Shown in pieces: positions 16,087 through 24,172 of a DNA stretch of 64,000 bases. The translations under genes were made by a program, and so were the position numbers. Each line of letters starts with the position of its first letter. Within the stretch, counting starts at the first letter, position 1. The stretch spans positions 62,001-126,000 of the forward strand of contig NZ_SGWQ01000012.1 in assembly GCF_004216555.1 (NCBI RefSeq). The letters run 5' to 3'. The DNA is from Herbihabitans rhizosphaerae. GTDB taxonomy: Bacteria > Actinomycetota > Actinomycetes > Mycobacteriales > Pseudonocardiaceae. The notes under the pieces were generated by a model that was given only the letters and a program-made list of their open reading frames with translations, searched no databases and was not told the origin of the DNA.

Positions 16087-16796
16087 ACGTGCTCGCGGTC
16101 GGGGCGCACCCCGACGACCTGGAGATTCTGGCGGCGGGCAGTCTCGCGCTCTACGCGCGCGATGGTCACCGGGTGACGATGTGCGTGCTGACCAAGGGCG
16201 ATCTTGGTTCGGACACGCACACGCGGGCCGAGACGGCGGCGATCCGCCGTGCCGAGGCGGAGGAGTCGGCTGCTGTCATCGGCGCCGACTTCTTCTGCCT
16301 CGATCAACCGGACGGGTTCCTGTTCGACGGGCCCGACGTGCGCACGCGACTGGTCGACGTGATGCGGTCGGCGAAACCGGACGTGGTGATCACGCACCAT
16401 CCGGACGACTATCACCCGGATCATCGGGCCGCGTCGCGAATCGTGCTGAACTGCCGGCAATTGGGCTTGTGCGGTCTCGTGGAAACGGCGAACGAGCCGA
16501 CCGACACGATTCCCGGAGTGCTCTACATGGACACGCTCACCGGCATCGGATTCCAGCCGGAATTGTGGGTCGACATCACCGAAACAATCGATACGAAACG
16601 CGCGATGTTGCGCAAGCACGCCAGTCAGAACGAGTGGCTGAAACGGTTGCACGGCACCGATTACGTGGATTACGTGGACCGGCAGGGAACGTTGCGTGGC
16701 CTGCAGATCGAGACGGCGTACGCGGAGGGTTTCCAGGCGGCCAAGGCATATCCGCAGCCGCGCGACCCCGGGCGTCTGCTCCCGCCCTCGTTATGA
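16083..16796 (+). CDS. PIG-L/LmbE family N-deacetylase
   Basis: A 237-residue zinc-dependent deacetylase. The signature AHPDD is at residues 8-12 (His9 and Asp12 bind zinc, one Asp acts as base) and the third ligand lies in DYHPDHRAA around residue 118. Characterised members remove acetyl from GlcNAc-containing compounds (MshB, BshB, PIG-L, antibiotic precursors). The ATG overlaps the glycosyltransferase stop, so it is the last gene of a three-gene coupled unit. The C-terminal region (YVDRQGTLRGLQIETAYAE) matches the longer bacterial PIG-L group. Natural substrate unknown. Confidence 0.88.
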   Translation: MNVLAVGAHPDDLEILAAGSLALYARDGHRVTMCVLTKGDLGSDTHTRAETAAIRRAEAEESAAVIGADFFCLDQPDGFLFDGPDVRTRLVDVMRSAKPDVVITHHPDDYHPDHRAASRIVLNCRQLGLCGLVETANEPTDTIPGVLYMDTLTGIGFQPELWVDITETIDTKRAMLRKHASQNEWLKRLHGTDYVDYVDRQGTLRGLQIETAYAEGFQAAKAYPQPRDPGRLLPPSL

Positions 16797-16814
16797 GTAC
16801 TCGTCCGCGCGCAT

Positions 16815-17435
16815 TTACCCCGCCCCCTGCAAAGTCCTGATCACGGCCTCGGCAACCCGAACAGCATGAGCACACGCCTGATCCTTCACCGGATAACTCG
16901 TCGTGAAAGACCTGAACGTCAGGGAATCAGAGACCCCGACAGTGAGGTCGCACGTGTCTGGGCCCGGAGCCGGGTCGGCGATCACAGCCGGATATCCAAG
17001 AACCGTGGTCGGCTCCCACCGCCGATAGTGACCCGCCTGATGCTTCCGGTAAGTGTCCGTCAAGCCACGCTGGTCCACCATGAAATCAACCTGCGTCAAG
17101 GCCGTTCGCACGGCGTTCCATGTGCAGTCCACGGTCCTGCCCTCCCGCTTCCCCGGAAGCGGCAACCTCAACTGCTGCACCAGGCGTGGAGAGATCGCCG
17201 CCGCGCATGGATCAGCCACCGCCGCGGACGCATCCAACGGACGCTCAACCTTCGGCGCACCGGCGCTCGGCAACGATCGCGTCGTCGATACCACGGTCGT
17301 AGTGGCCGACGCGGCACTTGTCGTCGGATTGTCGGATGAGGCTGGCGGTGGCTGAGCGTTCCCGCTCGAACATCCAGCGAGCAGGACAGCGACCAGCGCG
17401 GCACCCACGACCGTCTTCACGGCGGTATTACGCAT
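16815..17435 (-). CDS. DUF3558-family lipoprotein
   Basis: A 206-residue secreted lipoprotein. The signal peptide ends in lipobox LLAGC (Cys near residue 21), followed by a Ser/Thr/Pro-rich linker to about residue 55. The folded part begins with 'ADPCAAAISPRLVQQLRL', the D-P-C start of DUF3558, has the central DCTWN Cys-Trp pair and ends with paired Cys residues (DTCDLTV, DQACAHAV). DUF3558 proteins are abundant in this order and their role is unknown. ATG 17435 lies 8 nt inside the preceding coiled-coil gene, suggesting one transcript. Confidence 0.75.
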   Translation of the reverse strand: MRNTAVKTVVGAALVAVLLAGCSSGNAQPPPASSDNPTTSAASATTTVVSTTRSLPSAGAPKVERPLDASAAVADPCAAAISPRLVQQLRLPLPGKREGRTVDCTWNAVRTALTQVDFMVDQRGLTDTYRKHQAGHYRRWEPTTVLGYPAVIADPAPGPDTCDLTVGVSDSLTFRSFTTSYPVKDQACAHAVRVAEAVIRTLQGAG

Positions 17436-17938
17436 CACCAGGACCACCCTTACCTCGAAACTTCCGCTGGTTGGCTTCCTCGGTCTGCCGCATCTGCGTC
17501 AACGCCGCCCGCAACTCGTCCTGCACCTGCCGGGCACGCGCCATCTCCACGCGTACACGGGCGAGTTCCGCCTCGGCGTAGGCGCGCTGCGCCTGGGCCT
17601 GGACCTTGCTCCCCGAATAGTCCGGTGCCGGCGGCACCGCATGCTGAATCGCCACTCGGAGCGTCTTCTCCTGCCACTCGTACCGTTCGAGGATTCGGTC
17701 GCCCATCTTGACCATGGCATCGAGGTGGTTGAGGTCGGCGGACACGTGCTTGCCCTTGCCAGGTGCCGGGTACGGCGGTGGTGGCTCGCCACACGCGGCG
17801 GCTTCGGCGAGCTGCCGCCGGCGGGCCGCGGTCGCCTCAGTGATCCGGCGCTCCGCCTCGGCTCGTTTGGCGTTCCACTCCGGCGAGCCCGGCAACCCCG
17901 AGCTTCTGGAAATCCGGCGTCTCCCAGTCTGCGGCCAT
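17428..17938 (-). CDS. Coiled-coil protein with apparent frameshift near the start
   Basis: The main frame encodes about 155 residues: SPEWNAKRAEAERRITE, a Pro-rich segment 'EPPPPYPAPGKGK', and a long charged helix to the C-terminus (about 60 residues rich in Ala, Arg, Glu and Gln). It lacks a good start. A different frame begins at ATG 17938 after GAGGGGAAG and reads MAADWETPDFQKLG; dropping one G from the four-G run at 17896-17899 fuses it smoothly to LPGSPEWNAKR. So either the gene has a real +1 frameshift or the base call is wrong. Function unknown; it precedes the DUF3558 lipoprotein gene with 8-nt overlap. The helical, signal-less sequence suggests a cytoplasmic partner protein. Confidence 0.6.
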
Positions 17939-18061
17939 CGCCCCCACTTCCCCTCGCTCGAATACGACAGGCACGCTCCCATATGCACCGCAGGCGACAG
18001 TATTCGAGCGGACAGGCCAACCGTGACGATATCGAACCGAATCACACCAACGGCCTATTGG

Positions 18062-18274
18062 CTATTCGAGGTAGCGGGCGCAATGCGTGGTCACCCATTC
18101 GTGACAGCGGTGACAGACTCGGGCGTCGTCGGTGCGGGTCGGGTCGAGCGCCACGAGGTCAACCAGCGCGCCGCAGACCGCCCAACCAGCAAGATCGTCA
18201 GCGACGGGCAGACGGAGATGGATCTTGTGGCCGATCAGCCCCAGTGCCCACAGGCCGGACGGCGGGGCGGTCAC
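18062..18274 (-). CDS. Small protein with Cys/His motif
   Basis: 70 residues beginning at GTG 18274, which overlaps the stop of the upstream 95-residue gene. The C-terminus reads 'VCHRCHEWVTTHC', a CxxC plus H/C arrangement compatible with a small zinc-binding knuckle. The preceding part has alternating hydrophobic stretches (WALGLIGHKIHLRLPV). No family recognised. Position next to an XRE/DUF397 locus on the opposite strand suggests a regulatory accessory role, but this is only context. Confidence 0.55.
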   Translation of the reverse strand: MTAPPSGLWALGLIGHKIHLRLPVADDLAGWAVCGALVDLVALDPTRTDDARVCHRCHEWVTTHCARYLE

Positions 18275-18558
18275 AAGCGGCCGTCCAGGAGCTTCGCGGC
18301 GGTGTCGACGGCGATTGGGAGGGTGCCGGTGACCTGCGCGGGGTAGCCGCCCTGGTCGATTCGAATGGCCTTGGCGTGATCGCGGTAAATGAAGATGCCG
18401 ACGCCCCTCGTGCCGTCGACCACGGTGCTTCCCCACAGTTCGGCGCCGCACCGGGGGCCGAGCGGGCGCACCTCCCAGCGCCAGTCGACGTGCGTCGGCA
18501 ACGCGTCCAGTGCCGGATATCTGGCCACGGCGTCCGCGTGGCTGATGAGCCGAGTCAT
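18271..18558 (-). CDS. Hypothetical protein, 95 residues
   Basis: Starts MTRLISHADAV and contains THVDWRWEVRPLGPRCG and 'FIYRDHAKAIRIDQGG'. GC-rich third positions and the coupled overlap with the next gene support it as real. It is divergent from the XRE gene with about 95 bp between the two starts. I do not recognise the family. Confidence 0.6.
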   Translation of the reverse strand: MTRLISHADAVARYPALDALPTHVDWRWEVRPLGPRCGAELWGSTVVDGTRGVGIFIYRDHAKAIRIDQGGYPAQVTGTLPIAVDTAAKLLDGRL

Positions 18559-18654
18559 GTTTGAAGCGAACACTTCGCTTGTGGGACAAGGCATTAGCCC
18601 GATCGAAGGACAATCGCGGTCGTGTCCCACGGTCACAGAATACGTTCGTGGCTC

Positions 18655-19536
18655 ATGGAGGACAGGGAACCCACGATACGCAGTCGCGCGCTCGGTGAGG
18701 GGTTGCGCGAAGCCATGAACAGTGCCGGTTACAACGCCAGCGAGATGGCGCGCCAGCTCGACTGGTCGCACAGCAAGGTGTCGCGCCTGCTGGCCGGCAC
18801 ACGGGGTGGATCGAGCAACGACGTGTCGGCGTGGCTCGCGACCTGCCGCGTGATCGGGCCGGAGCGCGTGCGCCTGATGAAGCTGTGCACGGACCAGAAC
18901 AGACCCGGCCTGCTCCAAACTCACGGTTCGCGCCTGCCATTGCAGCTACGCGAGCTGATGGACTACGAGAACAAATCCAGCGCCATTGGGGAATACGAGG
19001 CGTCGATGGTGTCCGGTCTGCTGCAGACCGGCGACTATGCCCGTGCAGTGATCAGTAGGAACGTCAACGTGCCTGCCGAAGAGGTCGATGATCGGGTCTA
19101 CGCGCGGCTGGCCAGGCAGGGCTTGCTCAGCAAGCCGCAGCCACCACGATTGACGTTCTTCTTGCACGAACCCGTCCTCAAGACGCCAGTGGGCAGCTTG
19201 GCGACGATGTCAGACCAGCTTCACCACCTGTTGCGGTTGTCCGTGCGCAGAAACCTCACGCTGCGGGTGGTCCCGACGGCGATGGGCGCGCATGCGGCGA
19301 TGACCGGGTCGTTCCGCTTGATGGACGTCAGCAACTTCAAGAAGATCGTGTACCTGGAGAGCGAGACGTCGAGCCTGTTCCTGGAGAAGCCGATCGAGAT
19401 CGGCGCATACGCGAATATCCTCGCGGCACTGGATCGGAGCGCTTTGCCTGAGGGACAATCGAAGGAGTTGATAGCCAGCATTGCGACCGAACTCTATGCG
19501 GATCGAGAGGATCACGATGAACATGACCGGGCCTGA
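18655..19536 (+). CDS. XRE helix-turn-helix regulator with DUF5753
   Basis: A 293-residue regulator of the Scr1/WhiJ-like class. An N-terminal helix-turn-helix (about residues 12-60, ASEMARQLDWSHSKVSRLL) is followed by the DUF5753 domain, with its typical 'YEASMVSGLLQTGDYARAV' and RQGLL segments and the late 'RVVPTAMGAH' part. In Streptomyces such proteins act with small DUF397 partners, either as developmental regulators or as an anti-toxin-like pair (Scr1/Scr2). Its stop overlaps the first of two DUF397 genes, matching that pairing. TACGTT lies 8 nt before ATG 18655 and no ribosome site is visible, so a leaderless transcript is likely. Confidence 0.9.
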   Translation: MEDREPTIRSRALGEGLREAMNSAGYNASEMARQLDWSHSKVSRLLAGTRGGSSNDVSAWLATCRVIGPERVRLMKLCTDQNRPGLLQTHGSRLPLQLRELMDYENKSSAIGEYEASMVSGLLQTGDYARAVISRNVNVPAEEVDDRVYARLARQGLLSKPQPPRLTFFLHEPVLKTPVGSLATMSDQLHHLLRLSVRRNLTLRVVPTAMGAHAAMTGSFRLMDVSNFKKIVYLESETSSLFLEKPIEIGAYANILAALDRSALPEGQSKELIASIATELYADREDHDEHDRA

Positions 19537-19762
19537 CGTGCGAGGTCTTGTCTGGCAGAAGAGCAGCTTCAGCGGCGGCAACGGCAACTGTGTCGAGGCG
19601 GCGTGGCGCAAGAGCAGCTTCAGTGGCAACGGTGGAAGTTGCGTTGAGGTGGGGCGTTGCGTGTGTGAGGGGTTGGCCGTGCGCGACTCCAAGAACGTCG
19701 ACGGCCCGGTGCTGGACCTGAGCGTGGTCGGCTGGCGCGCGCTGCTGCACACGGTGGTGTAG
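19517..19762 (+). CDS. DUF397 protein with duplicated N-terminal motif
   Basis: An 81-residue small protein, the usual partner of DUF5753 regulators. DUF397 normally has one W-x-K-S-S-F-S-x-G-x-G-x-C-V-E block; here it occurs twice in tandem (LVWQKSSFSGGNGNCVE and AWRKSSFSGNGGSCVE), followed by the standard VAVRDSK-like and 'LDLSVVGWRALLHTV' parts. It overlaps the regulator gene by 20 nt. Homologues titrate or inhibit their regulator. Confidence 0.85.
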   Translation: MNMTGPDVRGLVWQKSSFSGGNGNCVEAAWRKSSFSGNGGSCVEVGRCVCEGLAVRDSKNVDGPVLDLSVVGWRALLHTVV

Positions 19763-19765
19763 CCG

Positions 19766-19993
19766 ATGGGCACGGATCTCGTCTGGCGCAAGAGCACTTT
19801 CAGCGCCGGCAACGGTGGTTGTGTCGAGGCGGCGTGGCGCACGAGCAGCTACAGCGCTGCCAACGGCGACTGCGTCGAGGTGGGGCGTTGCGTGTGTGAC
19901 GGGGTGGCCGTGCGCGACTCCAAGAACACAGCCGGGCCGGTGCTGGACCTCACGGCAGCCGGCTGGCACGCGCTGCTGCACACGGTGGCGTAG
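19766..19993 (+). CDS. Second DUF397 protein with the same duplication
   Basis: 75 residues, 3 nt downstream of the first DUF397 gene and clearly paralogous. It again has two copies of the opening block (LVWRKSTFSAGNGGCVE and AWRTSSYSAANGDCVE) before VGRCVC and 'VAVRDSKN'. Because both genes share the internal duplication, the block doubled before the gene did, or gene conversion keeps them alike. Confidence 0.85.
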   Translation: MGTDLVWRKSTFSAGNGGCVEAAWRTSSYSAANGDCVEVGRCVCDGVAVRDSKNTAGPVLDLTAAGWHALLHTVA

Positions 19994-20004
19994 CCACCAT
20001 CTGG

Positions 20005-20029
20005 CCGAGGGGGACAAGCCCTACCTCGG
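20005..20029 (+). terminator. Hairpin after the DUF397 pair
   Basis: CCGAGG, 13-nt loop, CCTCGG, then TTTCGGG. Twelve nt after the second DUF397 stop. A modest terminator candidate. Confidence 0.4.
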
Positions 20030-20082
20030 TTTCGGGTGCTGGCGCCATGGCCGCGAGGCGGGCGTGGCAACAGGCTTGACAG

Positions 20083-21249
20083 ATGACATTCAGAAAAAGG
20101 GGAGCGCTGGCTGCCGTCGCGGCGGTGGCGCTCACCACCGCCGTCGTCGCGTCGTCACCGGCCGCCGCGCAACGCAATCCGGTGACCGGCGCCGTGCAGG
20201 CCGAACTCGATCTGCTGACGAGTGTTGACCGGATTCCCGGTGCCCTGGCCCAGATACGTGACCGCCACGGCCGGTCGGTGACGGTCACCTCCGGCACCGC
20301 CGAGCTGGGCACCGGCCGCCCGATGGTCTCGGGCACGGACTCGTACCGGGTCGCCAGCGTGGCCAAGTCGGTCACCGCCGTCGCGGTGCTGCGCCTGGTC
20401 GCCGATCACCGGGTCGAGCTGGACGCGCCGATCGAGACCTACCTTCCCGGGTTGGTGCAGGGCACCGGTGAGGGCGTGGAGATCGACGGCCGCGACATCA
20501 CGGTGCGCCAACTGCTGCAGCACACCAGCGGCCTGTCGGACTACACCAGGTACCTGGTTCCGTTCGACCCGCTGCGGCGCGTGGAGCCGATGGAGTTGGT
20601 CCGGCTTAGCCTGGCGCACAAGCCGGACTTCGCCCCTGGCAAGGGCCAGGCGTATTCCAACACCGCGTTCATCGTCGCCGGGATGCTCGTGGAACGGTTG
20701 ACCGGCAAGGACATTCGCACGGCGATGGCCGATCTGGTGATCCGGCCGGCCGGGCTGCACGACACCTACTGGCCGGCGACGGGGGACACCGGGATCCGCG
20801 GCCGGCACGCGCGCAACTACATGCTGGACAAGACCAATCCTCAGGGCCCGCTGGTCGACGCCACCGCGTTCGAGCCGTCCCTGTTGGGTGCGGGCGGAGC
20901 CCTCGTGTCCACGCCGGCGGACCTCAACAAGTTCTGGCGGGAACTGTTCGGCGGCCGCCTGTTGCCGGGCCGGATGCTGGCCGAGATGCAGACCGCGATG
21001 CCGCCACCGCCGGGCGGGCCGAACGCGGGCTTCGGTCTCGGTCTCATGCGGATTCCACTGACCTGCGGCGGCGACGCCTGGGGCCACGACGGTGATCTGC
21101 TTGGCGTCGGGACCTGGTCCGCCCGGAACGCCTCGGGCCGCGAAGCCACCGTGTACATGACCGCGCAGACCGGCTCCCACGCCTCCAAGCAGCTGCGGCG
21201 CACGCTCGACGTCGCCCTCTGCACACCCGGACGCGATGGGCTGGACTGA
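20083..21249 (+). CDS. Secreted serine hydrolase, beta-lactamase/DD-peptidase fold
   Basis: A 388-residue member of the class C beta-lactamase/D-alanyl-D-alanine carboxypeptidase superfamily. Signal peptide at residues 1-29. The catalytic triad motifs are in order: SVAK (Ser92-Lys95), YSN in GQAYSNTAF, and the third-motif equivalent HDG in WGHDGDLLG. Members trim peptidoglycan stem peptides or hydrolyse diverse esters; which applies here is not visible. It has its own upstream region and no co-oriented neighbour. Confidence 0.88.
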   Translation: MTFRKRGALAAVAAVALTTAVVASSPAAAQRNPVTGAVQAELDLLTSVDRIPGALAQIRDRHGRSVTVTSGTAELGTGRPMVSGTDSYRVASVAKSVTAVAVLRLVADHRVELDAPIETYLPGLVQGTGEGVEIDGRDITVRQLLQHTSGLSDYTRYLVPFDPLRRVEPMELVRLSLAHKPDFAPGKGQAYSNTAFIVAGMLVERLTGKDIRTAMADLVIRPAGLHDTYWPATGDTGIRGRHARNYMLDKTNPQGPLVDATAFEPSLLGAGGALVSTPADLNKFWRELFGGRLLPGRMLAEMQTAMPPPPGGPNAGFGLGLMRIPLTCGGDAWGHDGDLLGVGTWSARNASGREATVYMTAQTGSHASKQLRRTLDVALCTPGRDGLD

Positions 21250-21411
21250 CTACGGCTGCGCGGAGAGGTAGCGCTCGCTGACGCGGAGATCCTGGATCGC
21301 GGAGTTGAGAATGCTGAGCACGCGCAAGTCCTCGCTGCGATGCCGCTCGATCACACGAGTGATCAGTTCAGCGGCTAGCCCGAGCTGTTCGCGGTCGTCG
21401 TCGGTGACCAT
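21250..21411 (-). CDS. Small protein, 53 residues
   Basis: A short minus-strand frame with ATG at 21411: opens MVTDDDREQLGLAAELI and closes RVSERYLSAQP. It is predicted to be a single charged helix pair. The stop is directly after the convergent serine-hydrolase stop. Codon use fits the genome moderately. No recognised family. Confidence 0.5.
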   Translation of the reverse strand: MVTDDDREQLGLAAELITRVIERHRSEDLRVLSILNSAIQDLRVSERYLSAQP

Positions 21412-21527
21412 GGCCCATCAGTCCGTCCTTAGAGCCGGTTCTCCTTCTGCCACAAGCAGAGTAAGTCCGACCACCGACAATTCCGGGCACACACGCCGTT
21501 ACTTGTCACATCGGCACAACTAGCAGG

Positions 21528-23084
21528 TCAGCAGGTCTTGGTCCAGGCGCACTCGAGATCGGCCCGACGGGACCGGGGTTCGGTGCGCTGGGCCGGGACG
21601 TTCGCCGGCCGCGCGATGTCCTGGTCGCCGTCGTAGTTGGCCAGGCGAACGGCCACGGCGTCCTCGATGGTGCGCAGGCTCGCGGTCAGGTTGTTGTTGG
21701 CGATGATCGCGAACACCAGGTGCTCGCCGTTGGCCGCGGTGACGTAACCGGCCAGGCCGCTGGTGCCGGTGTACGAGCCGGTTTTCGCGTGCACGTTGCC
21801 CTCGGCGGGCGTCCCGCGCATCCGGTTGCGCAGGGTGCCGCCGACCAGGCGATCCGGCCGTCCGGCGATCGGCAATGCGTCGTACCACTCGTTGAACCAC
21901 GGCTTGCCGCGCGCCGCGATCAGCAGCGAGGTGAGCGCGTCCGCGGAGAGGTTGTCCATTCGGGACAGACCAGAGCCGTCCACCGTGTACTTGGTGGTGG
22001 GGTCGACGCCGAGGCCGGGCAGCGCGGTGTCGATCGCGGCGAGCCCGGCGTCCCAACTGCCCACGCCGGATACCTTGCGCCCGATCGACTTCACCAGGAT
22101 CTCGGCCACCAAGTTGTTGCTCAGCTTGAGAAACGGCACCTGCAGCTCGCGCAACGGCATCGACCGGCGTTCGGCGAGCCGGCGCGCGCTCTGCGGCGTG
22201 GCGCCTCGGGTGGTCGGGCCGAGCACCCGCACGCCGTGCGCGGCCAGCGCGTCGCGGAACAAGGCGGCGGCGTAGTCGGTCGGCTCCCAGACCGCCATCC
22301 ACTCGCTCGTCGGCGCGGCACCCGCCGGGATCGAGCCGGACACGGTGATCGTGTTGCCGCCGTGCTCCCGGCCGACGGACAGCGTCGACGGCGATCCGGC
22401 GGTACCGGTCACCGCCGTGTTCGCGATCTTCACGTAGTCGGTCGGCGGGTCGGTGGTGACCGCCGGCGCGGCTCCTGGCGCGGCCGGCGCCACCTTGACG
22501 ATCACCGAGCCGGTGTCGAAGTCGGTGTCCGGTGCCGCGGTCAGCGCGGAGACCTGCGCGTTGTAGTAGTACGGCTCGTCGTCCCAGGCCCAGCCCGAGG
22601 CCAGCCGCGAGGTGTCGAACCAGGTGTCGTCGGCGACGAGTTTTCCTTGTACGAAACGGATTCCGGCCGCGGCGACCCGTGCGGCGAGCGCGTCGTAGTC
22701 CTTGGCGAGCATGGTCGGATCGCCGGTGCCGCGCAGGTACAGATCGCCGCGCAGCACCGGCCCGGACGACGGCCCGCCGGCGGCGACCGTGGTGGCGAAC
22801 CGGTGATCAGGGCCCAGCAGTTCGAGCGCGGCAGCACTGGTCACCAGCTTGATGGTGGACGCGGGCTGCTGGCGCCGGTCGCCTGCCCTGCGGTACAGCG
22901 TTCGCGAGCCGTCCGCGGTGCGCACGACCAGGCCGACGTCCGCGCCGCGCAGCGCCGGGTTGGCCAGGATCGCGTCCAGGTCCGGCCCGAGTGGATCACC
23001 CACTCCGGCGGACACGGGCACGCTGGCGACCGCACCGACGGCGAGCGCGGCGGTCAACAGGACGGCGAGACGAGGACGGCGCAT
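21528..23084 (-). CDS. dacB: D-alanyl-D-alanine carboxypeptidase, PBP4 (class C)
   Basis: A 518-residue secreted penicillin-binding protein. Signal peptide at 1-26. The active-site trio is STIK (Ser76-Lys79), SNN in LKLSNNLVAE, and KTG in HAKTGSYTG; the insertion between the first and second motifs typical of PBP4 is present. It removes the terminal D-Ala or cleaves cross-links during peptidoglycan maturation outside the membrane. Start ATG 23084 has GGAGG 8 nt upstream and sits right before the signal peptide. It is divergent from the crotonase gene. The C-terminus ends in a Cys-containing tail (LECAWTKTC), possibly a disulfide. Confidence 0.93.
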   Translation of the reverse strand: MRRPRLAVLLTAALAVGAVASVPVSAGVGDPLGPDLDAILANPALRGADVGLVVRTADGSRTLYRRAGDRRQQPASTIKLVTSAAALELLGPDHRFATTVAAGGPSSGPVLRGDLYLRGTGDPTMLAKDYDALAARVAAAGIRFVQGKLVADDTWFDTSRLASGWAWDDEPYYYNAQVSALTAAPDTDFDTGSVIVKVAPAAPGAAPAVTTDPPTDYVKIANTAVTGTAGSPSTLSVGREHGGNTITVSGSIPAGAAPTSEWMAVWEPTDYAAALFRDALAAHGVRVLGPTTRGATPQSARRLAERRSMPLRELQVPFLKLSNNLVAEILVKSIGRKVSGVGSWDAGLAAIDTALPGLGVDPTTKYTVDGSGLSRMDNLSADALTSLLIAARGKPWFNEWYDALPIAGRPDRLVGGTLRNRMRGTPAEGNVHAKTGSYTGTSGLAGYVTAANGEHLVFAIIANNNLTASLRTIEDAVAVRLANYDGDQDIARPANVPAQRTEPRSRRADLECAWTKTC

Positions 23085-23156
23085 GGCGACACCTCCGGGT
23101 GCGGGGTGTCGGCATCCAACCAGACCGGCGCTGTTCTCGGCGATACCCTCGATGAC

Positions 23157-23930
23157 ATGACGGATTACCAGCACGTGCTGGTCAAGCAGGACGGGGACAC
23201 GGTCCGGATCACCATGAACCGGCCGGCCAAACGGAATTCGCTGACCGAGGAGCACTTGGCCGATCTGCTGGACGCGTTCAGGGCGGCGGGGGAGACCGAC
23301 GCTTCCGGCATCGTGCTGGCCGGCGAGGGCAAGGTCTTCTCGGCCGGCCACGACTTCGGCGATGTCGCCGCGCGCGACCTGCTCGGCGTGCGCGAGCTGC
23401 TGACGCTGTGCACCGAGCTGATGCGCACGATCCAGTCCGTGCCGCAGGTGGTGATCGCCCGGGTGCACGCGCTCGCCACGGCGGCCGGCTGCCAGCTCAT
23501 GGCGTCCTGCGATCTGGCCGTGGCGGCCGAGTCGGCGGGCTTTGCGTTGCCGGGTGGAAAGGGTGGGTGGTTCTGTCACACGCCCGCCGTGCCGGTCGCG
23601 CGGTCGGTCGGACGCAAGCGGCTGATGGAGCTGGTGCTCACCGGCGACGTGATCGACGCGGCTACCGCCGAGCAGTGGGGACTGATCAACAAGGCGGTGC
23701 CGGACGAGCGGCTCGACGAGGCCGTCGACGAGCTGCTTTCCCGTGCCACCAAGGGAAGCCGGGCCAGCAAGGCACTCGGCAAGCGCACCGTGTACGCCCA
23801 GCTCGACCGGCCGGAGGCGGACGCCTACGCGATCGCGCTGGAGGTCATGGCCGCCGCGTCGCAGTTGGACGGCGCGAAGGAGGGCATGGCCGCCTTCCTG
23901 GAGAAGCGCCGTCCAGTCTGGCCCGACTGA
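23157..23930 (+). CDS. Enoyl-CoA hydratase/isomerase family protein, ECHDC3-like
   Basis: A 257-residue crotonase-fold protein. The oxyanion-hole segments are visible (FSAGHDFG and the ATAAGCQLMAS helix). The two catalytic Glu of classical enoyl-CoA hydratase are not conserved: the segment after AAESAGFALPGG has Gly where the second Glu would be, and the sequence 'GWFCHTPAVPVARSVGRK' matches the ECHDC3-like subgroup. So hydration activity should not be assumed; it may act on another acyl-CoA. Codes as a single gene with about 72 bp between it and the divergent PBP4 start. Confidence 0.85.
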   Translation: MTDYQHVLVKQDGDTVRITMNRPAKRNSLTEEHLADLLDAFRAAGETDASGIVLAGEGKVFSAGHDFGDVAARDLLGVRELLTLCTELMRTIQSVPQVVIARVHALATAAGCQLMASCDLAVAAESAGFALPGGKGGWFCHTPAVPVARSVGRKRLMELVLTGDVIDAATAEQWGLINKAVPDERLDEAVDELLSRATKGSRASKALGKRTVYAQLDRPEADAYAIALEVMAAASQLDGAKEGMAAFLEKRRPVWPD

Positions 23931-23934
23931 CCGC

Positions 23935-24074
23935 GTACTTTAGCGGGATAAAGTACGGACGCATATCCCGTCCGCCATGTCAACTCACTCATCCACAGGC
24001 CCCTGACCTGTGGATGTTTCGTAGAGTAGCGGCTTCTACCCGGCTAAGGCCGGTACTTTAGCCCGCTAAAGTCC
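23935..24074. repeat. MITE-like element with ACTTTAG palindromic ends (copy 2)
   Basis: Left end 23935-23956 is a perfect 8-bp-arm palindrome, GTACTTTA/TAAAGTAC around GCGGGA. Right end 24052-24074 is GGTACTTTAG-CCCG-CTAAAGTCC, centre reversed. GTAGCGGCTT precedes the right end, as in the copy at 6985-7195. It begins 5 nt after the crotonase stop. Confidence 0.6.
23991..24015 (+). terminator. Hairpin inside repeat copy 2
   Basis: ATCCACAGG, 7-nt loop, CCTGTGGAT, followed by GTTTCG. A perfect 9-bp stem that probably ends the crotonase transcript. Confidence 0.55.
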
Positions 24075-24172
24075 GTCGGTCGCAGTCGTGAAGAAGTGCT
24101 TTGCGGATGGAACCGAAGTGGTAGCTCGTGCATCTGAGTGGTCGACAAGGGTCGATCACGATGGGGCGAGAC

